64,000 nucleotides of DNA from Galbibacter marinus (GCF_000300875.1 NZ_AMSG01000001.1:62001-126000); one strand, 5' to 3'; positions 22,672-32,048 are shown, counted from the stretch's first letter. Made by a program: numbers and translations. The notes: a model not told the origin generated them from the letters alone.

Positions 22672-24570
22672 TTAGTATGCTCTACCTTGTACACCCTCGT
22701 AGAAATTCATAAAGGCACGATTCACAACTCTATTTCCTCCATTGGTTGGGTAATTTCCAGTAAAATACCAGTCTCCAAGATTCTTAGGACAAGCAATATG
22801 CAGATTGTCAACAGTTTGATAAATAATTTTAACTGTTGCCTTCATCCCCTCAGGACATAATAGCTCTGATATTTTCTCGGAGATTTCTTCGTCAGTAAAA
22901 GGCTCATAAAACCGCTGCACTGAATTTTGAATTTCTTCTGCTGGCAAACCTACCTGATTTTTACAGTCTTGATAGATTTGTTCCACTATGGATTCGGTAC
23001 CTCGATCTTTGTGAAGGCTAAGGGCCGCTCTAAAAGCAATAAGATCCTCTAATCGTGCCATATCAATTCCATAACAATCTGGGTACCGAATTTGGGGTGC
23101 AGATGAAACCACAATGATCGCTTTTGGATTTAGACGGTCAAGAATTCGTAGGATACTTTTCTTAAGTGTGGTTCCCCTAACGATACTATCATCTATGATT
23201 ACAAGGTTATCAGTAGGTTTTACTGATCCATAGGTAACATCATAGACATGTGTTACCAAATCATCACGACTACTATCCTCTGTAATGAAGGTACGAAGCT
23301 TAACATCTTTAATAGCTACCTTTTCTACTCTTGGTCTACTAGAGAGAATTTCATGAAGGCGCTCACTTGTCAGCGAACTTCCTTCTTTTAAGATAACTTC
23401 TTCTTTTCTTTTATTTAAGTAATCCTGCGCTTGTTTAAACATTCCGAAAAAGGAAGTTTCCGCAGTATTTGGAATATAGGAGAAAACAGTGTTCTCCATA
23501 TCGCCATCGATAGCTTTTAATATTTTTGGAAATAGTAAACGGCCCAATTTTTTACGCTCCTGGTAGATTTCCGAATCACTACCTCTGGAGAAATAAATTC
23601 TTTCAAAAGAACAAGCCTTCCGCTCAAGAGGATCTAAAATTCTTTTCTTGCGAACAATCCCATTCTTCTTTATAATTAAAGCCTTTCCTGGATCAAGTTC
23701 TTTGACTTGATCGAACTCAACATTGAAAACCGTTTGAATCACTGGTCTCTCTGATGCTACCACCACTACTTCTTCATCTTGATAATAATAAGTAGGACGT
23801 ATTCCTGCTGGATCTCTTAGCACAAAAGCATCGCCATGTCCTAATAAACCAGCCATGGCATAACCGCCATCAAAGTTTTTAGCTGCCTTACGAAGTATCT
23901 TAGCAACATTCAAACGATCGGCAATTATTGGTGAGGCTTCCATTTTATTGTAACCTTCCTTTTTAACATCTTTATAGAGTTTGGCCACCGCATCATCCAA
24001 GAAATGTCCAATCTTCTCCATGACAGTAACTGTGTCAGTCATCTCTTTAGGATGCTGTCCAATGCGTATCAAGTTTGAAAACAATTCATTCACATTGGTC
24101 ATGTTAAAATTCCCAGCAACAATTAAGTTGCGGTGCATCCAATTGTTTTGTCTTAAAAACGGGTGGACGCTTTCAATACTATTTTTTCCAAATGTTCCAT
24201 AACGAACATGTCCCATCATAAGTTCTCCAACATATGGCATATGTCGTTTTTGAAGCTCAGTGTCATTCTGATACTCAGGATGCTCGGAAAGTTCCTGGTT
24301 TATACGTTGATTGATTTGGGTAAAAATATCCTGTATGGGCTGTGCTTGATTGGACCGTATGCGGCTCATATAACGTTCACCAGGCTGCATATCAAATTTA
24401 ATACTTGCAAATCCTGCACCATCCTGCCCCCTATTGTGCTGCTTTTCCATCATCAAGTACATTTTATTTATTCCGTAAAATGCACTTCCGTATTTTTCCT
24501 TGTAATAGTCCAAGGGTTTTAGCAGTCTAACTAAGGCAATTCCGCATTCGTGTTTTATAGCGTCACTCAT
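22672..24570 (-). CDS. purF: PurF-type amidophosphoribosyltransferase, long form
   Basis: A 632-residue class II glutamine amidotransferase fused to a phosphoribosyltransferase domain. The nucleophile would be Cys9 (H-E-C-G-I-A) after removal of eight residues; N-R-G-Q-D-G-A-G and G-H-V-R-Y-G-T follow. The PRPP-binding motif is V-I-I-D-D-S-I-V-R-G-T-T. It catalyses the first step of purine synthesis (PRPP to phosphoribosylamine). Standard PurF has about 470-505 residues; this one is some 130 longer, mainly through insertions around residues 70-110 and 390-450 and a longer C-terminus. The PfkB gene is upstream and purN lies 2.2 kb away on the same strand. Confidence 0.85.
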   Translation of the reverse strand: MSDAIKHECGIALVRLLKPLDYYKEKYGSAFYGINKMYLMMEKQHNRGQDGAGFASIKFDMQPGERYMSRIRSNQAQPIQDIFTQINQRINQELSEHPEYQNDTELQKRHMPYVGELMMGHVRYGTFGKNSIESVHPFLRQNNWMHRNLIVAGNFNMTNVNELFSNLIRIGQHPKEMTDTVTVMEKIGHFLDDAVAKLYKDVKKEGYNKMEASPIIADRLNVAKILRKAAKNFDGGYAMAGLLGHGDAFVLRDPAGIRPTYYYQDEEVVVVASERPVIQTVFNVEFDQVKELDPGKALIIKKNGIVRKKRILDPLERKACSFERIYFSRGSDSEIYQERKKLGRLLFPKILKAIDGDMENTVFSYIPNTAETSFFGMFKQAQDYLNKRKEEVILKEGSSLTSERLHEILSSRPRVEKVAIKDVKLRTFITEDSSRDDLVTHVYDVTYGSVKPTDNLVIIDDSIVRGTTLKKSILRILDRLNPKAIIVVSSAPQIRYPDCYGIDMARLEDLIAFRAALSLHKDRGTESIVEQIYQDCKNQVGLPAEEIQNSVQRFYEPFTDEEISEKISELLCPEGMKATVKIIYQTVDNLHIACPKNLGDWYFTGNYPTNGGNRVVNRAFMNFYEGVQGRAY

Positions 24571-24582
24571 AAATTATGTAAA

Positions 24583-24607
24583 TAAAAAGCCCCGATACTA
24601 TCAGGGC
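24583..24607 (-). terminator. Terminator between the PfkB gene and purF
   Basis: On the minus strand a G/C-rich stem (GCCCTG with CGGGGC, 24589-24607) is followed by TTTTT. It lies 12 nt after the PfkB stop and ends only 12 nt before the purF ATG, so it may limit read-through into purF. Confidence 0.7.
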
Positions 24608-24619
24608 ACATTTGTTTTA

Positions 24620-25546
24620 TTATGAAAGTTCTATGTCGAACTGTGTTAACTTTTTAAATTGTTCCAATCTTCTATAGATGGTCATTGTATCCAGATTCTG
24701 CAGTCTTTCAGTTCCGAATTTTTCCACGTTGAAGGAGGCTAGGTTCGATCCTTGAACGACAGCCTTTTTCATGTTTTCAAAACTGTAATCCTGGGTTTTG
24801 GTTAAATACCCTGTGAATCCACCTGCGAAGGTATCACCTGCTCCAGTTGGATCAAAAACTTCTTTAAGAGGAAGAGCAGGGGCAAAGAATATTTCTTCAC
24901 CTTGAAATAACAAAGCACCATGTTCTCCTTTTTTAATCACGATATACTTTGGACCCATAGCGTGGATTTTAGCTGCTGCTTTTACTAGTGAATACTCTCC
25001 AGATAATTGCCTGGCTTCTTCATCGTTTATGGTAATCACATCAACTTTTGCTATGACCTCTAACAACTCATCTAAGGCGTTATCCATCCAAAAGTTCATG
25101 GTGTCTAAAACCGTTAATTTTGGTTTTTTCTCCATTTGTGAAATTACGCTTAATTGGACGGATGGATTTAGATTTCCTAACATTAATACTTCAGCATCCT
25201 TATACTGATCGGGTACTATAGGATTAAAATCGGCTAAAACATTTAGTTGGGTTTCAAGGGTATCTCTAGAATTTAGATCATTATGGTATCTTCCTCTCCA
25301 AAAAAAGGTCTTTCCTCCTTGTACAATATTAATTGCACTTATATCTACATCATTATCACTTAACAAGTCCAAGTACTCCTGTGGGAAATCATCACCGACT
25401 ACTGAAACAATGGCGCTTTCAACATTGAACTTGGATGCGGCGAGCGCTATGAAGGGTGCTGCGCCACCAAGAATTTTATCTGTTTTACCGAAAGGAGTTT
25501 CAATAGCGTCAAAGGCTACACTTCCTACAATTAACAATCTTCCCAT
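24620..25546 (-). CDS. PfkB family sugar/nucleoside kinase
   Basis: A 308-residue ribokinase-fold kinase. The N-terminal signature is G-G-A-A-P-F-I-A-L-A-A-S; the C-terminal anion hole and catalytic Asp are in D-P-T-G-A-G-D-T-F-A-G-G near residues 245-257. PfkB kinases phosphorylate sugars or nucleosides such as adenosine with ATP. Position beside purF suggests a nucleoside or ribose substrate, which is inference. A consensus -7 box lies within the end of the START-domain gene upstream, so it may be transcribed separately. Confidence 0.85.
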   Translation of the reverse strand: MGRLLIVGSVAFDAIETPFGKTDKILGGAAPFIALAASKFNVESAIVSVVGDDFPQEYLDLLSDNDVDISAINIVQGGKTFFWRGRYHNDLNSRDTLETQLNVLADFNPIVPDQYKDAEVLMLGNLNPSVQLSVISQMEKKPKLTVLDTMNFWMDNALDELLEVIAKVDVITINDEEARQLSGEYSLVKAAAKIHAMGPKYIVIKKGEHGALLFQGEEIFFAPALPLKEVFDPTGAGDTFAGGFTGYLTKTQDYSFENMKKAVVQGSNLASFNVEKFGTERLQNLDTMTIYRRLEQFKKLTQFDIELS

Positions 25547-25559
25547 TCAAAATTTTTTG

Positions 25560-25567
25560 CAAATATA
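25560..25567 (-). promoter_or_regulatory. -7 box of the PfkB gene
   Basis: TATATTTG on the minus strand, 13 nt before the PfkB ATG and 3 nt after the START gene stop. Full match to TAnnTTTG; the predicted leader is under 10 nt. Confidence 0.55.
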
Positions 25568-25570
25568 CAT

Positions 25571-26176
25571 TTAGTTTTCCAGTATTTCTTTCAGATTTTC
25601 AAAAGAATGGTAGGGAAAACTCACCATAATACTGTTAACAATCCATGCTGGAAGTGCACCATTGGGATCACCGTACATTTGTTGAATGATCAACACTGAT
25701 TCTTCATTTAATTCTTGAACTCTCCAATATCCTTTAAATAAATTCATACGGATCACGTTCTTTTGCTGCTGATACACCAAACTATCTTCTACATCAATGT
25801 CGATCTGATAAGTCTTGTTGTTTAATTTCTTCAACTTAACTCTTGAAATATTATCACGATCATTCAACGGCCAAGGGAAATCATTTCTCATCCAAATAAC
25901 AAACTCGTTATCAGAGATTTTTTCTAGTTGCTTGCTCTGAGGTGTTTTATAGGTCCATCGATTTAGGCTATCTCCGTTTGTGAGCACCGTTAGTGCCTTT
26001 TCCATGGTTGTTTCTGCTATTAACACCGCTTTGTATTCGTTGAATTTAGTTGAATCCAATTCACGGATATATACCTGAATATCTCCATCATCTTTCTTTA
26101 ACTCCCACTGTTGTGCATTCACGGCAATTAGAGGTAAATTAAGTAACAATAGCAACCATTTTCTCATAAAAAGCAT
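25571..26176 (-). CDS. Secreted START-domain protein
   Basis: A 201-residue protein with a signal peptide ending near V-N-A-Q. The mature part reads W-E-L-K-K-D-D-G-D-I-Q-V-Y-x-R at its start and F-P-W-P-L-N-D-R-D around residue 100, both typical of START lipid-binding domains in Bacteroidota. Such domains bind lipids or other hydrophobic molecules in a deep cavity; the ligand is unknown. Two starts are possible (26176 or 26167); either leaves a workable signal peptide. The next gene downstream is the PfkB kinase. Confidence 0.75.
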   Translation of the reverse strand: MLFMRKWLLLLLNLPLIAVNAQQWELKKDDGDIQVYIRELDSTKFNEYKAVLIAETTMEKALTVLTNGDSLNRWTYKTPQSKQLEKISDNEFVIWMRNDFPWPLNDRDNISRVKLKKLNNKTYQIDIDVEDSLVYQQQKNVIRMNLFKGYWRVQELNEESVLIIQQMYGDPNGALPAWIVNSIMVSFPYHSFENLKEILEN

Positions 26177-26368
26177 ACCATAAGCATCATGGATTCAGGA
26201 TTAAACAGCTTATACTTAAATCTGAGAAACACCTTTTTTTATAAAAATAAATAACTATCCATTTTTGCGTATTACTAGGTTGCAGATTTACGAAAGTCTG
26301 GTCAATTAAACAAATAATCCATTGGATTTGAGATTCATGCGCACTTAAAAAGTGTTCATTTTACTCTT

Positions 26369-26833
26369 CTAAAGCTCAAAGCCAGCGTCGACAGGCAAGT
26401 CTTTAACCTTGGAGGATGCAACGGCTAGAAAATCACAACGTTCATTTTGAGGATGACTGTTATGTCCTTTAACCCACTGAAGCACAACGCTATGTTTCCT
26501 GTATTGCTCTAAAAAAAGTTTCCACAAATCGGGATTCTTTTTACCCCTAAATCCAATTTTCTCCCAATTAAACACCCAACCTTTTTGAACAGCATCAACT
26601 ACATACTTGGAGTCTGAAAAAATTTTGACGTTCAAATTTTCCTTTTTTAATTTTCGAAGGCCTTCTATAGCAGCTAAAAGCTCCATGCGGTTATTGGTTG
26701 TTTTACGAAATCCTTGAGAAAATTCCTTTTTATAAGGCTTCCCTACCCATTCCATAACAATTCCATACCCGCCAGGTCCAGGATTTCCTCTTGAAGAACC
26801 ATCAGTATATATATAGACATCAAATTTTTCCAT
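26369..26833 (-). CDS. rnhA: Ribonuclease HI
   Basis: A 154-residue RNase HI, which degrades the RNA strand of RNA-DNA hybrids. The catalytic acidic residues appear in Y-T-D-G-S-S-R-G-N-P-G (Asp), M-E-L-L-A-A-I-E (Glu), F-S-D-S-K-Y-V (Asp) and R-C-D-F-L-A (Asp). The length is that of the E. coli enzyme. Its start overlaps the end of purN by 14 nt, so the two are translationally linked. Confidence 0.95.
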   Translation of the reverse strand: MEKFDVYIYTDGSSRGNPGPGGYGIVMEWVGKPYKKEFSQGFRKTTNNRMELLAAIEGLRKLKKENLNVKIFSDSKYVVDAVQKGWVFNWEKIGFRGKKNPDLWKLFLEQYRKHSVVLQWVKGHNSHPQNERCDFLAVASSKVKDLPVDAGFEL

Positions 26834-27389
26834 TCAGTAGCTTTTCAATGATTTGGGGAAAGTGCTCATATTCTAATGCGTGTACTTTTTGTGCAATATG
26901 ATCAGGAGTGTCTGTATCAAGAACTTCAGTTTTTGCTTGAAAAATCATATTTCCTTTATCGTAGTTCTCATTGACAAAATGAATACTTATCCCCGATTCG
27001 GTTTCCCTATTTTCTTTAACTGCCTTATGCACGTTCATTCCAAACATACCTTTTCCTCCGTACTTAGGCAACAATGCTGGGTGGATATTTATAATTTTAC
27101 TGTCAAATGCTTCTACCAAATCGGTAGGAACCTTCCATAAAAATCCCGCTAAAACAATTAAATCAGGATTCAATGCCTTAAAAAGTTCGACAATTTGTCC
27201 CCCTAAAAAAGCAGTTTTATTAAAATAATAAGCCGAAATTCCCAATTTTGAAGCCCGCTCTAACACTTTTGCATCTTTTTTATTTGAAAAAATTGCAGTG
27301 ACTTGAACGTTTTTGTTTCCCTGAAAATATTTCACAATATTTTCAGCGTTCGAACCCGAACCAGAAGCCATTATAATAATGCTTTTCAT
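26820..27389 (-). CDS. purN: Phosphoribosylglycinamide formyltransferase PurN
   Basis: A 189-residue enzyme that transfers formyl from 10-formyltetrahydrofolate to GAR in purine synthesis. Motifs: A-S-G-S-G-S-N-A-E-N for phosphate binding, L-A-G-F-L-W-K-V-P, I-N-I-H-P-A-L-L-P-K with the catalytic Asn and His, and H-F-V-N-E-N-Y-D-K-G with the catalytic Asp. The divergent neighbour is acpP, with a 179-nt promoter region between them. Confidence 0.95.
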   Translation of the reverse strand: MKSIIIMASGSGSNAENIVKYFQGNKNVQVTAIFSNKKDAKVLERASKLGISAYYFNKTAFLGGQIVELFKALNPDLIVLAGFLWKVPTDLVEAFDSKIINIHPALLPKYGGKGMFGMNVHKAVKENRETESGISIHFVNENYDKGNMIFQAKTEVLDTDTPDHIAQKVHALEYEHFPQIIEKLLNGKI

Positions 27390-27530
27390 AGGTTGTAAAG
27401 ATTTAATTTCTAGGCAAAAAAAAGAATAATTTTTAACAAAGTGAAGCCAAAAATTAAATAGTTGTGGGAAAAATTATTAACTTTAAGTGCACATTTTAGC
27501 TCCAAAACGTTTTTTTAAAGCAAAGTTTTA

Positions 27531-27538
27531 TATTTTTG
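27531..27538 (+). promoter_or_regulatory. -7 box of acpP
   Basis: TATTTTTG, a TAnnTTTG match 30 nt before the acpP ATG. No obvious -33 element at the expected distance. Confidence 0.55.
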
Positions 27539-27568
27539 CCATCAATTAAATTTTAAAATAAAAAAATT

Positions 27569-27802
27569 ATGTCAGACATTGCATCAAGAGTAAAAGCGAT
27601 TATCGTAGACAAATTAGGTGTAGATGAAAACGAGGTAGTGCCAGAAGCAAGCTTCACTAATGATCTAGGCGCAGACTCATTAGACACTGTGGAATTGATA
27701 ATGGAATTCGAAAAAGAATTTGATATCCAAATTCCAGATGATCAAGCTGAAAACATTGCTACTGTTGGTCAAGCAGTTAAGTACATTGAAGAAGCAAAAT
27801 AA
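27569..27802 (+). CDS. acpP: Acyl carrier protein
   Basis: A 77-residue acidic four-helix protein. The phosphopantetheine site is Ser37 in [10 protein letters not shown]. It carries growing acyl chains for fatty acid synthesis and for other acyl-ACP users. It is first in the acpP-fabF-rnc order common to flavobacteria. A strong hairpin with T-run follows, so acpP can be made in excess over fabF. Confidence 0.97.
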   Translation: MSDIASRVKAIIVDKLGVDENEVVPEASFTNDLGADSLDTVELIMEFEKEFDIQIPDDQAENIATVGQAVKYIEEAK

Positions 27803-27825
27803 ACGTTTTTATAGAAAGATAGACC

Positions 27826-27866
27826 AAAAATTTATTCATGCCCTAAAGGCGTGAATAAATTTTTTT
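27826..27866 (+). terminator. Terminator/attenuator between acpP and fabF
   Basis: A 17-bp stem with one G-U pair (27826-27842 and 27848-27864), five-base loop and T-run. It lies 24 nt after acpP and 36 nt before fabF. Confidence 0.8.
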
Positions 27867-27901
27867 GGTAGTTTATTACTTGTCAGAATAAAAAGATATT
27901 C

Positions 27902-29155
27902 ATGATGAAATTAAAGCGAGTTGTAGTCACAGGACTGGGAGCATTAACACCAATAGGTAATACCATAGATGAATACTGGAACGGCCTAGTAAATGGTGTG
28001 AGCGGAGCTGATCTGATCACCCATTTTGATCCCTCTAAATTTAAAACGCAATTCGCTTGTGAAGTGAAAAATTTCGATGCTACGGACTTTATCGATCGAA
28101 AAGAATCACGTCGTATGGACCCATTTGCTCAGTATGCGATGGTAACATCCGATGAGGCTCTTAAAGATTCTGGTTTAGACATTGAAAAGGTTGATAAATT
28201 AAGAGTAGGAGTAATCTGGGGAGCCGGTATCGGGGGATTAAAAACCTTTCAAGAGGAGGTTACTAATTTTGCCCTTGGCGATGGAAGTCCTAGGTTTAAT
28301 CCTTTTTTTATTCCAAAAATGATCGCGGACATAGCGCCAGGTCTTATTTCCATAAAACATGGTTTTATGGGACCAAACTATACCACAGTTTCTGCTTGTG
28401 CTTCTTCAGCAAATGCCATAATCGATGCTTTAAACAACATTCGATTAGGAAATGCTGATGTTATAATCACAGGTGGATCGGAGGCAGCCGTCACCGAAGC
28501 TGGTATGGGAGGTTTCAATGCCATGCACGCCATGAGTACTAGAAATGATGACCCAAAATCAGCATCTAGGCCATTTGATGCCAACAGAGATGGTTTTGTC
28601 TTGGGAGAAGGTTCAGGTGCTTTGGTCATAGAGGAATATGAACACGCAGTTGCCCGTGGAGCAAAAATATATGCTGAAGTAATTGGAGGCGGATTGTCTT
28701 CAGATGCTTATCATATGACAGCGCCACACCCTGAAGGACTAGGAGTTGTTGCAGTAATGCAAAATTGTCTGCGTAATGCTGGACTCAAACCTGAAGATGT
28801 GGATGCCATAAACACGCACGGAACCTCAACACCGCTAGGAGATGTTGCAGAGTTAAAAGCTATAGGTAAAGTATTTGGTGATTACGCCAAGAATATTAAT
28901 ATCAACTCTACCAAATCCATGACTGGTCACCTTTTGGGTGCGGCAGGAGCTGTAGAAGCTATAGCTTCTATCCTCGCTATGGAGCATGGAATCGTTCCAC
29001 CTACCATCAACCATTCTACCGTTGATGAGAATATTGATCCAGCACTTAACTTAACCTTAAACAAGGCGCAAAAGAGAGAAGTTAATGTGGCTATGAGTAA
29101 TACATTCGGGTTTGGAGGTCACAATGCCTGTGTGGTGTTTAAAAAGCTAGATTAG
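27902..29155 (+). CDS. fabF: Beta-ketoacyl-ACP synthase II
   Basis: A 417-residue condensing enzyme of fatty acid elongation. The catalytic Cys166 is in S-A-C-A-S-S-A-N-A; the two catalytic His are in I-N-T-H-G-T-S-T-P-L-G-D and M-T-G-H-L-L-G-A-A-G; the closing N-T-F-G-F-G-G-H-N is present. Length and motifs match FabF. The frame begins ATG ATG; the second Met is equally likely. rnc follows after 15 nt. Confidence 0.97.
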   Translation: MMKLKRVVVTGLGALTPIGNTIDEYWNGLVNGVSGADLITHFDPSKFKTQFACEVKNFDATDFIDRKESRRMDPFAQYAMVTSDEALKDSGLDIEKVDKLRVGVIWGAGIGGLKTFQEEVTNFALGDGSPRFNPFFIPKMIADIAPGLISIKHGFMGPNYTTVSACASSANAIIDALNNIRLGNADVIITGGSEAAVTEAGMGGFNAMHAMSTRNDDPKSASRPFDANRDGFVLGEGSGALVIEEYEHAVARGAKIYAEVIGGGLSSDAYHMTAPHPEGLGVVAVMQNCLRNAGLKPEDVDAINTHGTSTPLGDVAELKAIGKVFGDYAKNININSTKSMTGHLLGAAGAVEAIASILAMEHGIVPPTINHSTVDENIDPALNLTLNKAQKREVNVAMSNTFGFGGHNACVVFKKLD

Positions 29156-29170
29156 ATTTAAACTAAGTGA

Positions 29171-29914
29171 ATGAAGTTCATTCGTAAAATATTAAATTCC
29201 CGCTCTAAAGAAGACGGGGATTTTTTTTTAGAAATCTGGCAAATACTGGGCTTTAAGCCTAAAAACCTGAACCTTTATCGAAAAGCGTTCACGCATCGTT
29301 CTGTAAATTTAAAGGACCCAAAAGGTTTACCACTGAATTACGAACGATTAGAGTTTTTAGGAGATACAGTCCTGGGTTCTATTATCTCTCATTATCTATA
29401 CCAACAAGTGCCAACAGGAGATGAAGGCTACCTCACTAAGATGAGATCAAAAATCGTCAGTAGAGAACACTTAAATGAACTCGGGAGAGATTTAGATCTA
29501 ATCAAATTCGTCAATAGTAGAATCCCAAACGAGCATTTTGGTGACAATATACACGGTAATGTTTTCGAGGCCTTAGTGGGCGCTATATTTCTGGATAAAG
29601 GGTACTATTGCTGCGAGAAATTCATTCACCAAAGACTCATTAAACCTTATGTAGATATCGAAAATCTCGAAGGTAAAATCATCAGCTATAAGAGCCTAAT
29701 TATTGAATGGTGTCAGAAAGAAAAAAAAGAGTTTTTATTTGAGACCTACGAAGATGACGGAAATGACGATCTAAAACATTTTGCAGTAAAATTATTTATA
29801 AATAAAAAATTAATCGCCAAAGCACGAGCAACTTCTAAGAAAAAAGCAGAAGAATCGGCCTCCAAAAGAGCCTATTATGCATTGCAAGATAAAATTGACG
29901 AGCTCACTTTGTGA
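29171..29914 (+). CDS. rnc: Ribonuclease III
   Basis: A 247-residue double-stranded-RNA endonuclease. The nuclease signature is N-Y-E-R-L-E-F-L-G-D-T-V-L-G near residues 55-68, with the second acidic pair in N-V-F-E-A-L-V-G-A-I-F-L-D. A double-stranded RNA-binding domain fills residues 175-240, ending K-K-A-E-E-S-A-S-K-R-A. It processes rRNA precursors and structured mRNAs. Co-transcribed with fabF. Confidence 0.96.
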   Translation: MKFIRKILNSRSKEDGDFFLEIWQILGFKPKNLNLYRKAFTHRSVNLKDPKGLPLNYERLEFLGDTVLGSIISHYLYQQVPTGDEGYLTKMRSKIVSREHLNELGRDLDLIKFVNSRIPNEHFGDNIHGNVFEALVGAIFLDKGYYCCEKFIHQRLIKPYVDIENLEGKIISYKSLIIEWCQKEKKEFLFETYEDDGNDDLKHFAVKLFINKKLIAKARATSKKKAEESASKRAYYALQDKIDELTL

Positions 29915-30014
29915 ATACTATATCGTTTTCGTATTAAAATCAATAGAATCAGTGTTCTAAAAGTTGTGAAGTCATAGTTATAATCATATATTTACATTCC
30001 TGTGCACATATGAT

Positions 30015-30494
30015 ATGGCAGTCTATAAACTATTAGATGAAGATTTTGAACATGCATATACCTTAATCGCTATACACGCATCTTTAGAGGATTACAGGTT
30101 AGCATATTTTTTAAATTCAGTTTTAAATTTAAGACTAAAGCGAATGGATAGCCAAGATGTGGCATCCTATAATGCGAACGTAACTGCTTTTGAATGGTTT
30201 GATGAAATACATCAAGTTTTCTGGGGATTGTTGAAAAACAAAACAACCGAAAAAACACAACCTTCAAATTCAGGACTGTTCGAGGATAATGAAACCACAC
30301 GTACCGAATATGTAGTACCGGAATTTAGTCGAGCTGATTATTTATTAAAAATTGATGACCAGCAAGGTGCATATAGTGCAACAGAAGAAGTAGTACGTGA
30401 ATTAAAAAAAATACCAGGTATAATAACAACCTATACCATTGAAGTACAGGAATTAAAATCAAAAAATAATTTAATTTTTCTTACGAATGCCTAA
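30015..30494 (+). CDS. IPExxxVDY family protein
   Basis: A 159-residue protein of the Bacteroidota family named for the motif I-P-E-x3-V-D-Y, here V-P-E-F-S-R-A-D-Y-L-L-K-I near residues 107-119. No function is established and no catalytic residues are evident. It lies between rnc and pyk, the conserved flavobacterial position, and its last 8 nt overlap the start of pyk, so the two are probably translationally coupled. Confidence 0.85.
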   Translation: MAVYKLLDEDFEHAYTLIAIHASLEDYRLAYFLNSVLNLRLKRMDSQDVASYNANVTAFEWFDEIHQVFWGLLKNKTTEKTQPSNSGLFEDNETTRTEYVVPEFSRADYLLKIDDQQGAYSATEEVVRELKKIPGIITTYTIEVQELKSKNNLIFLTNA

Positions 30495-31914
30495 CAGGAA
30501 AAAGACAAAGATTGTTGCAACGCTCGGCCCCGCAACAAGCACCAAAGAAGTCATAAAACAGATGATGGAAGCGGGTGTGAATGTATTTAGAATAAATTTT
30601 TCACACGCCGATTATGATGATGTAAAGGAGCGAATCCAAATAATCCGTTCGCTTAATAAAGAATTCAATTACAACACTGCAATTCTCGCTGACTTACAAG
30701 GCCCTAAACTTCGTGTAGGGGTTATGAAGGAAGATGTCATCGTTAGTAAAGGAGATGAGATCACCTTTGTTACTGGAGAACCTTTTGAGGGAGATCTTGA
30801 AAGAGTCTATATGAACTACAAGGAATTCCCTCGGGATGTAAATCCAGGAGAACGCATTTTACTTGATGATGGAAAGCTCATTTTTGAGGTTCTTTCGACA
30901 AACAAAAAAACAGAAGTTAAAGCAAAAGTCCTTCAAGGGGGGCCTTTGAAATCTAAAAAAGGGGTCAACCTGCCAAACACAAACATCTCTTTACCTGCTT
31001 TAACTAAAAAGGATATTGCGGATGCTATTTTTGCCATAGAGCAGGAGGTAGATTGGATGGCATTATCATTTGTTCGCCACAGCGAAGATTTGATGGACCT
31101 ACAAAAACTAATCACTGAGCATTCGAAGTACAAAATTCCAATCGTTGCGAAGATTGAGAAACCAGAGGCGGTGGAAAATATCGATAAAATAGTTGCACAT
31201 TGTGACGGCCTTATGGTAGCTCGTGGTGATTTGGGAGTTGAAATTCCAGCGCAAGAAGTTCCGCTTGTTCAAAAACAATTAGTACTTAGAGCTAAGAAAG
31301 CAAGAATACCTGTTATTATTGCTACACAGATGATGGAGACGATGATATCTAGCTTGACTCCGACAAGAGCCGAGGTAAACGACGTTGCAAACTCAGTTAT
31401 GGATGGAGCTGATGCGGTAATGTTATCTGGAGAAACCTCAGTAGGGGCTTATCCAGTTCAGGTGATCGAAAAGATGACCAGCATTATCAATAGTGTAGAG
31501 CATTCTCACTTAATTAAAGTTCCACAAGAACCGCCACATATTAAAACTAAAAGATACATTACCAAATCGGTTTGTTTCCACGCTGCTAGTATGGCCAATG
31601 AAATCAATGCAAAGGTTATTACCACCCTTACCAATAGTGGTTATACGGCATTTCAGATTTCAGCATGGAGACCGAAAGCTCACATATTAGTATTTACTTC
31701 GAACGAGAGAATAATGACACAGCTCAGCCTGTTATGGGGTGTAAAAACTTTTCATTACGATCGTTTTGTAAGTACAGATCAAACCATTGAAGATGTCACT
31801 GAAATGGCTTGTGAAAAAGGATTCTTAGACAAAGGAGATATGATGATTAGCCTTGCCGCCATGCCAATCCAACAAAAAGGAATGGTCAACACACTAAGGG
31901 TCACTGAAATCTAA
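30487..31914 (+). CDS. pyk: Pyruvate kinase
   Basis: A 475-residue glycolytic enzyme converting phosphoenolpyruvate and ADP to pyruvate and ATP. Motifs: K-I-V-A-T-L-G-P-A-T at the N-terminus, I-L-A-D-L-Q-G-P-K-L-R, the signature I-P-I-V-A-K-I-E-K-P-E-A-V-E-N containing the catalytic Lys, and M-V-A-R-G-D-L-G-V-E. A terminator follows. Confidence 0.97.
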   Translation: MPNRKKTKIVATLGPATSTKEVIKQMMEAGVNVFRINFSHADYDDVKERIQIIRSLNKEFNYNTAILADLQGPKLRVGVMKEDVIVSKGDEITFVTGEPFEGDLERVYMNYKEFPRDVNPGERILLDDGKLIFEVLSTNKKTEVKAKVLQGGPLKSKKGVNLPNTNISLPALTKKDIADAIFAIEQEVDWMALSFVRHSEDLMDLQKLITEHSKYKIPIVAKIEKPEAVENIDKIVAHCDGLMVARGDLGVEIPAQEVPLVQKQLVLRAKKARIPVIIATQMMETMISSLTPTRAEVNDVANSVMDGADAVMLSGETSVGAYPVQVIEKMTSIINSVEHSHLIKVPQEPPHIKTKRYITKSVCFHAASMANEINAKVITTLTNSGYTAFQISAWRPKAHILVFTSNERIMTQLSLLWGVKTFHYDRFVSTDQTIEDVTEMACEKGFLDKGDMMISLAAMPIQQKGMVNTLRVTEI

Positions 31915-31940
31915 CCGAAATCCTTTAGAAATGAATAAAA

Positions 31941-31979
31941 ACAAAAGACCTCTACAGCAATGATGAGGTTTTTTGTTTT
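31941..31979 (+). terminator. Terminator after pyk
   Basis: Arms ACAAAAGACCTC (31941-31952) and GAGGTTTTTTGT (31965-31976) pair with one mismatch around a 12-base loop and end in a T-rich tract. Confidence 0.75.
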
Positions 31980-32017
31980 ACACAACTTTTTTAAACGACC
32001 TCTAAAGTTCAAAATTC

Positions 32018-32025
32018 TACTTTTG
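32018..32025 (+). promoter_or_regulatory. -7 box of the ketosynthase gene
   Basis: TACTTTTG matches TAnnTTTG, 23 nt before the ATG at 32049. The gene therefore seems independent of the pyk transcript, which is terminated upstream. Confidence 0.55.
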
Positions 32026-32048
32026 CCATTTGTAAAACAAACGTTTCT

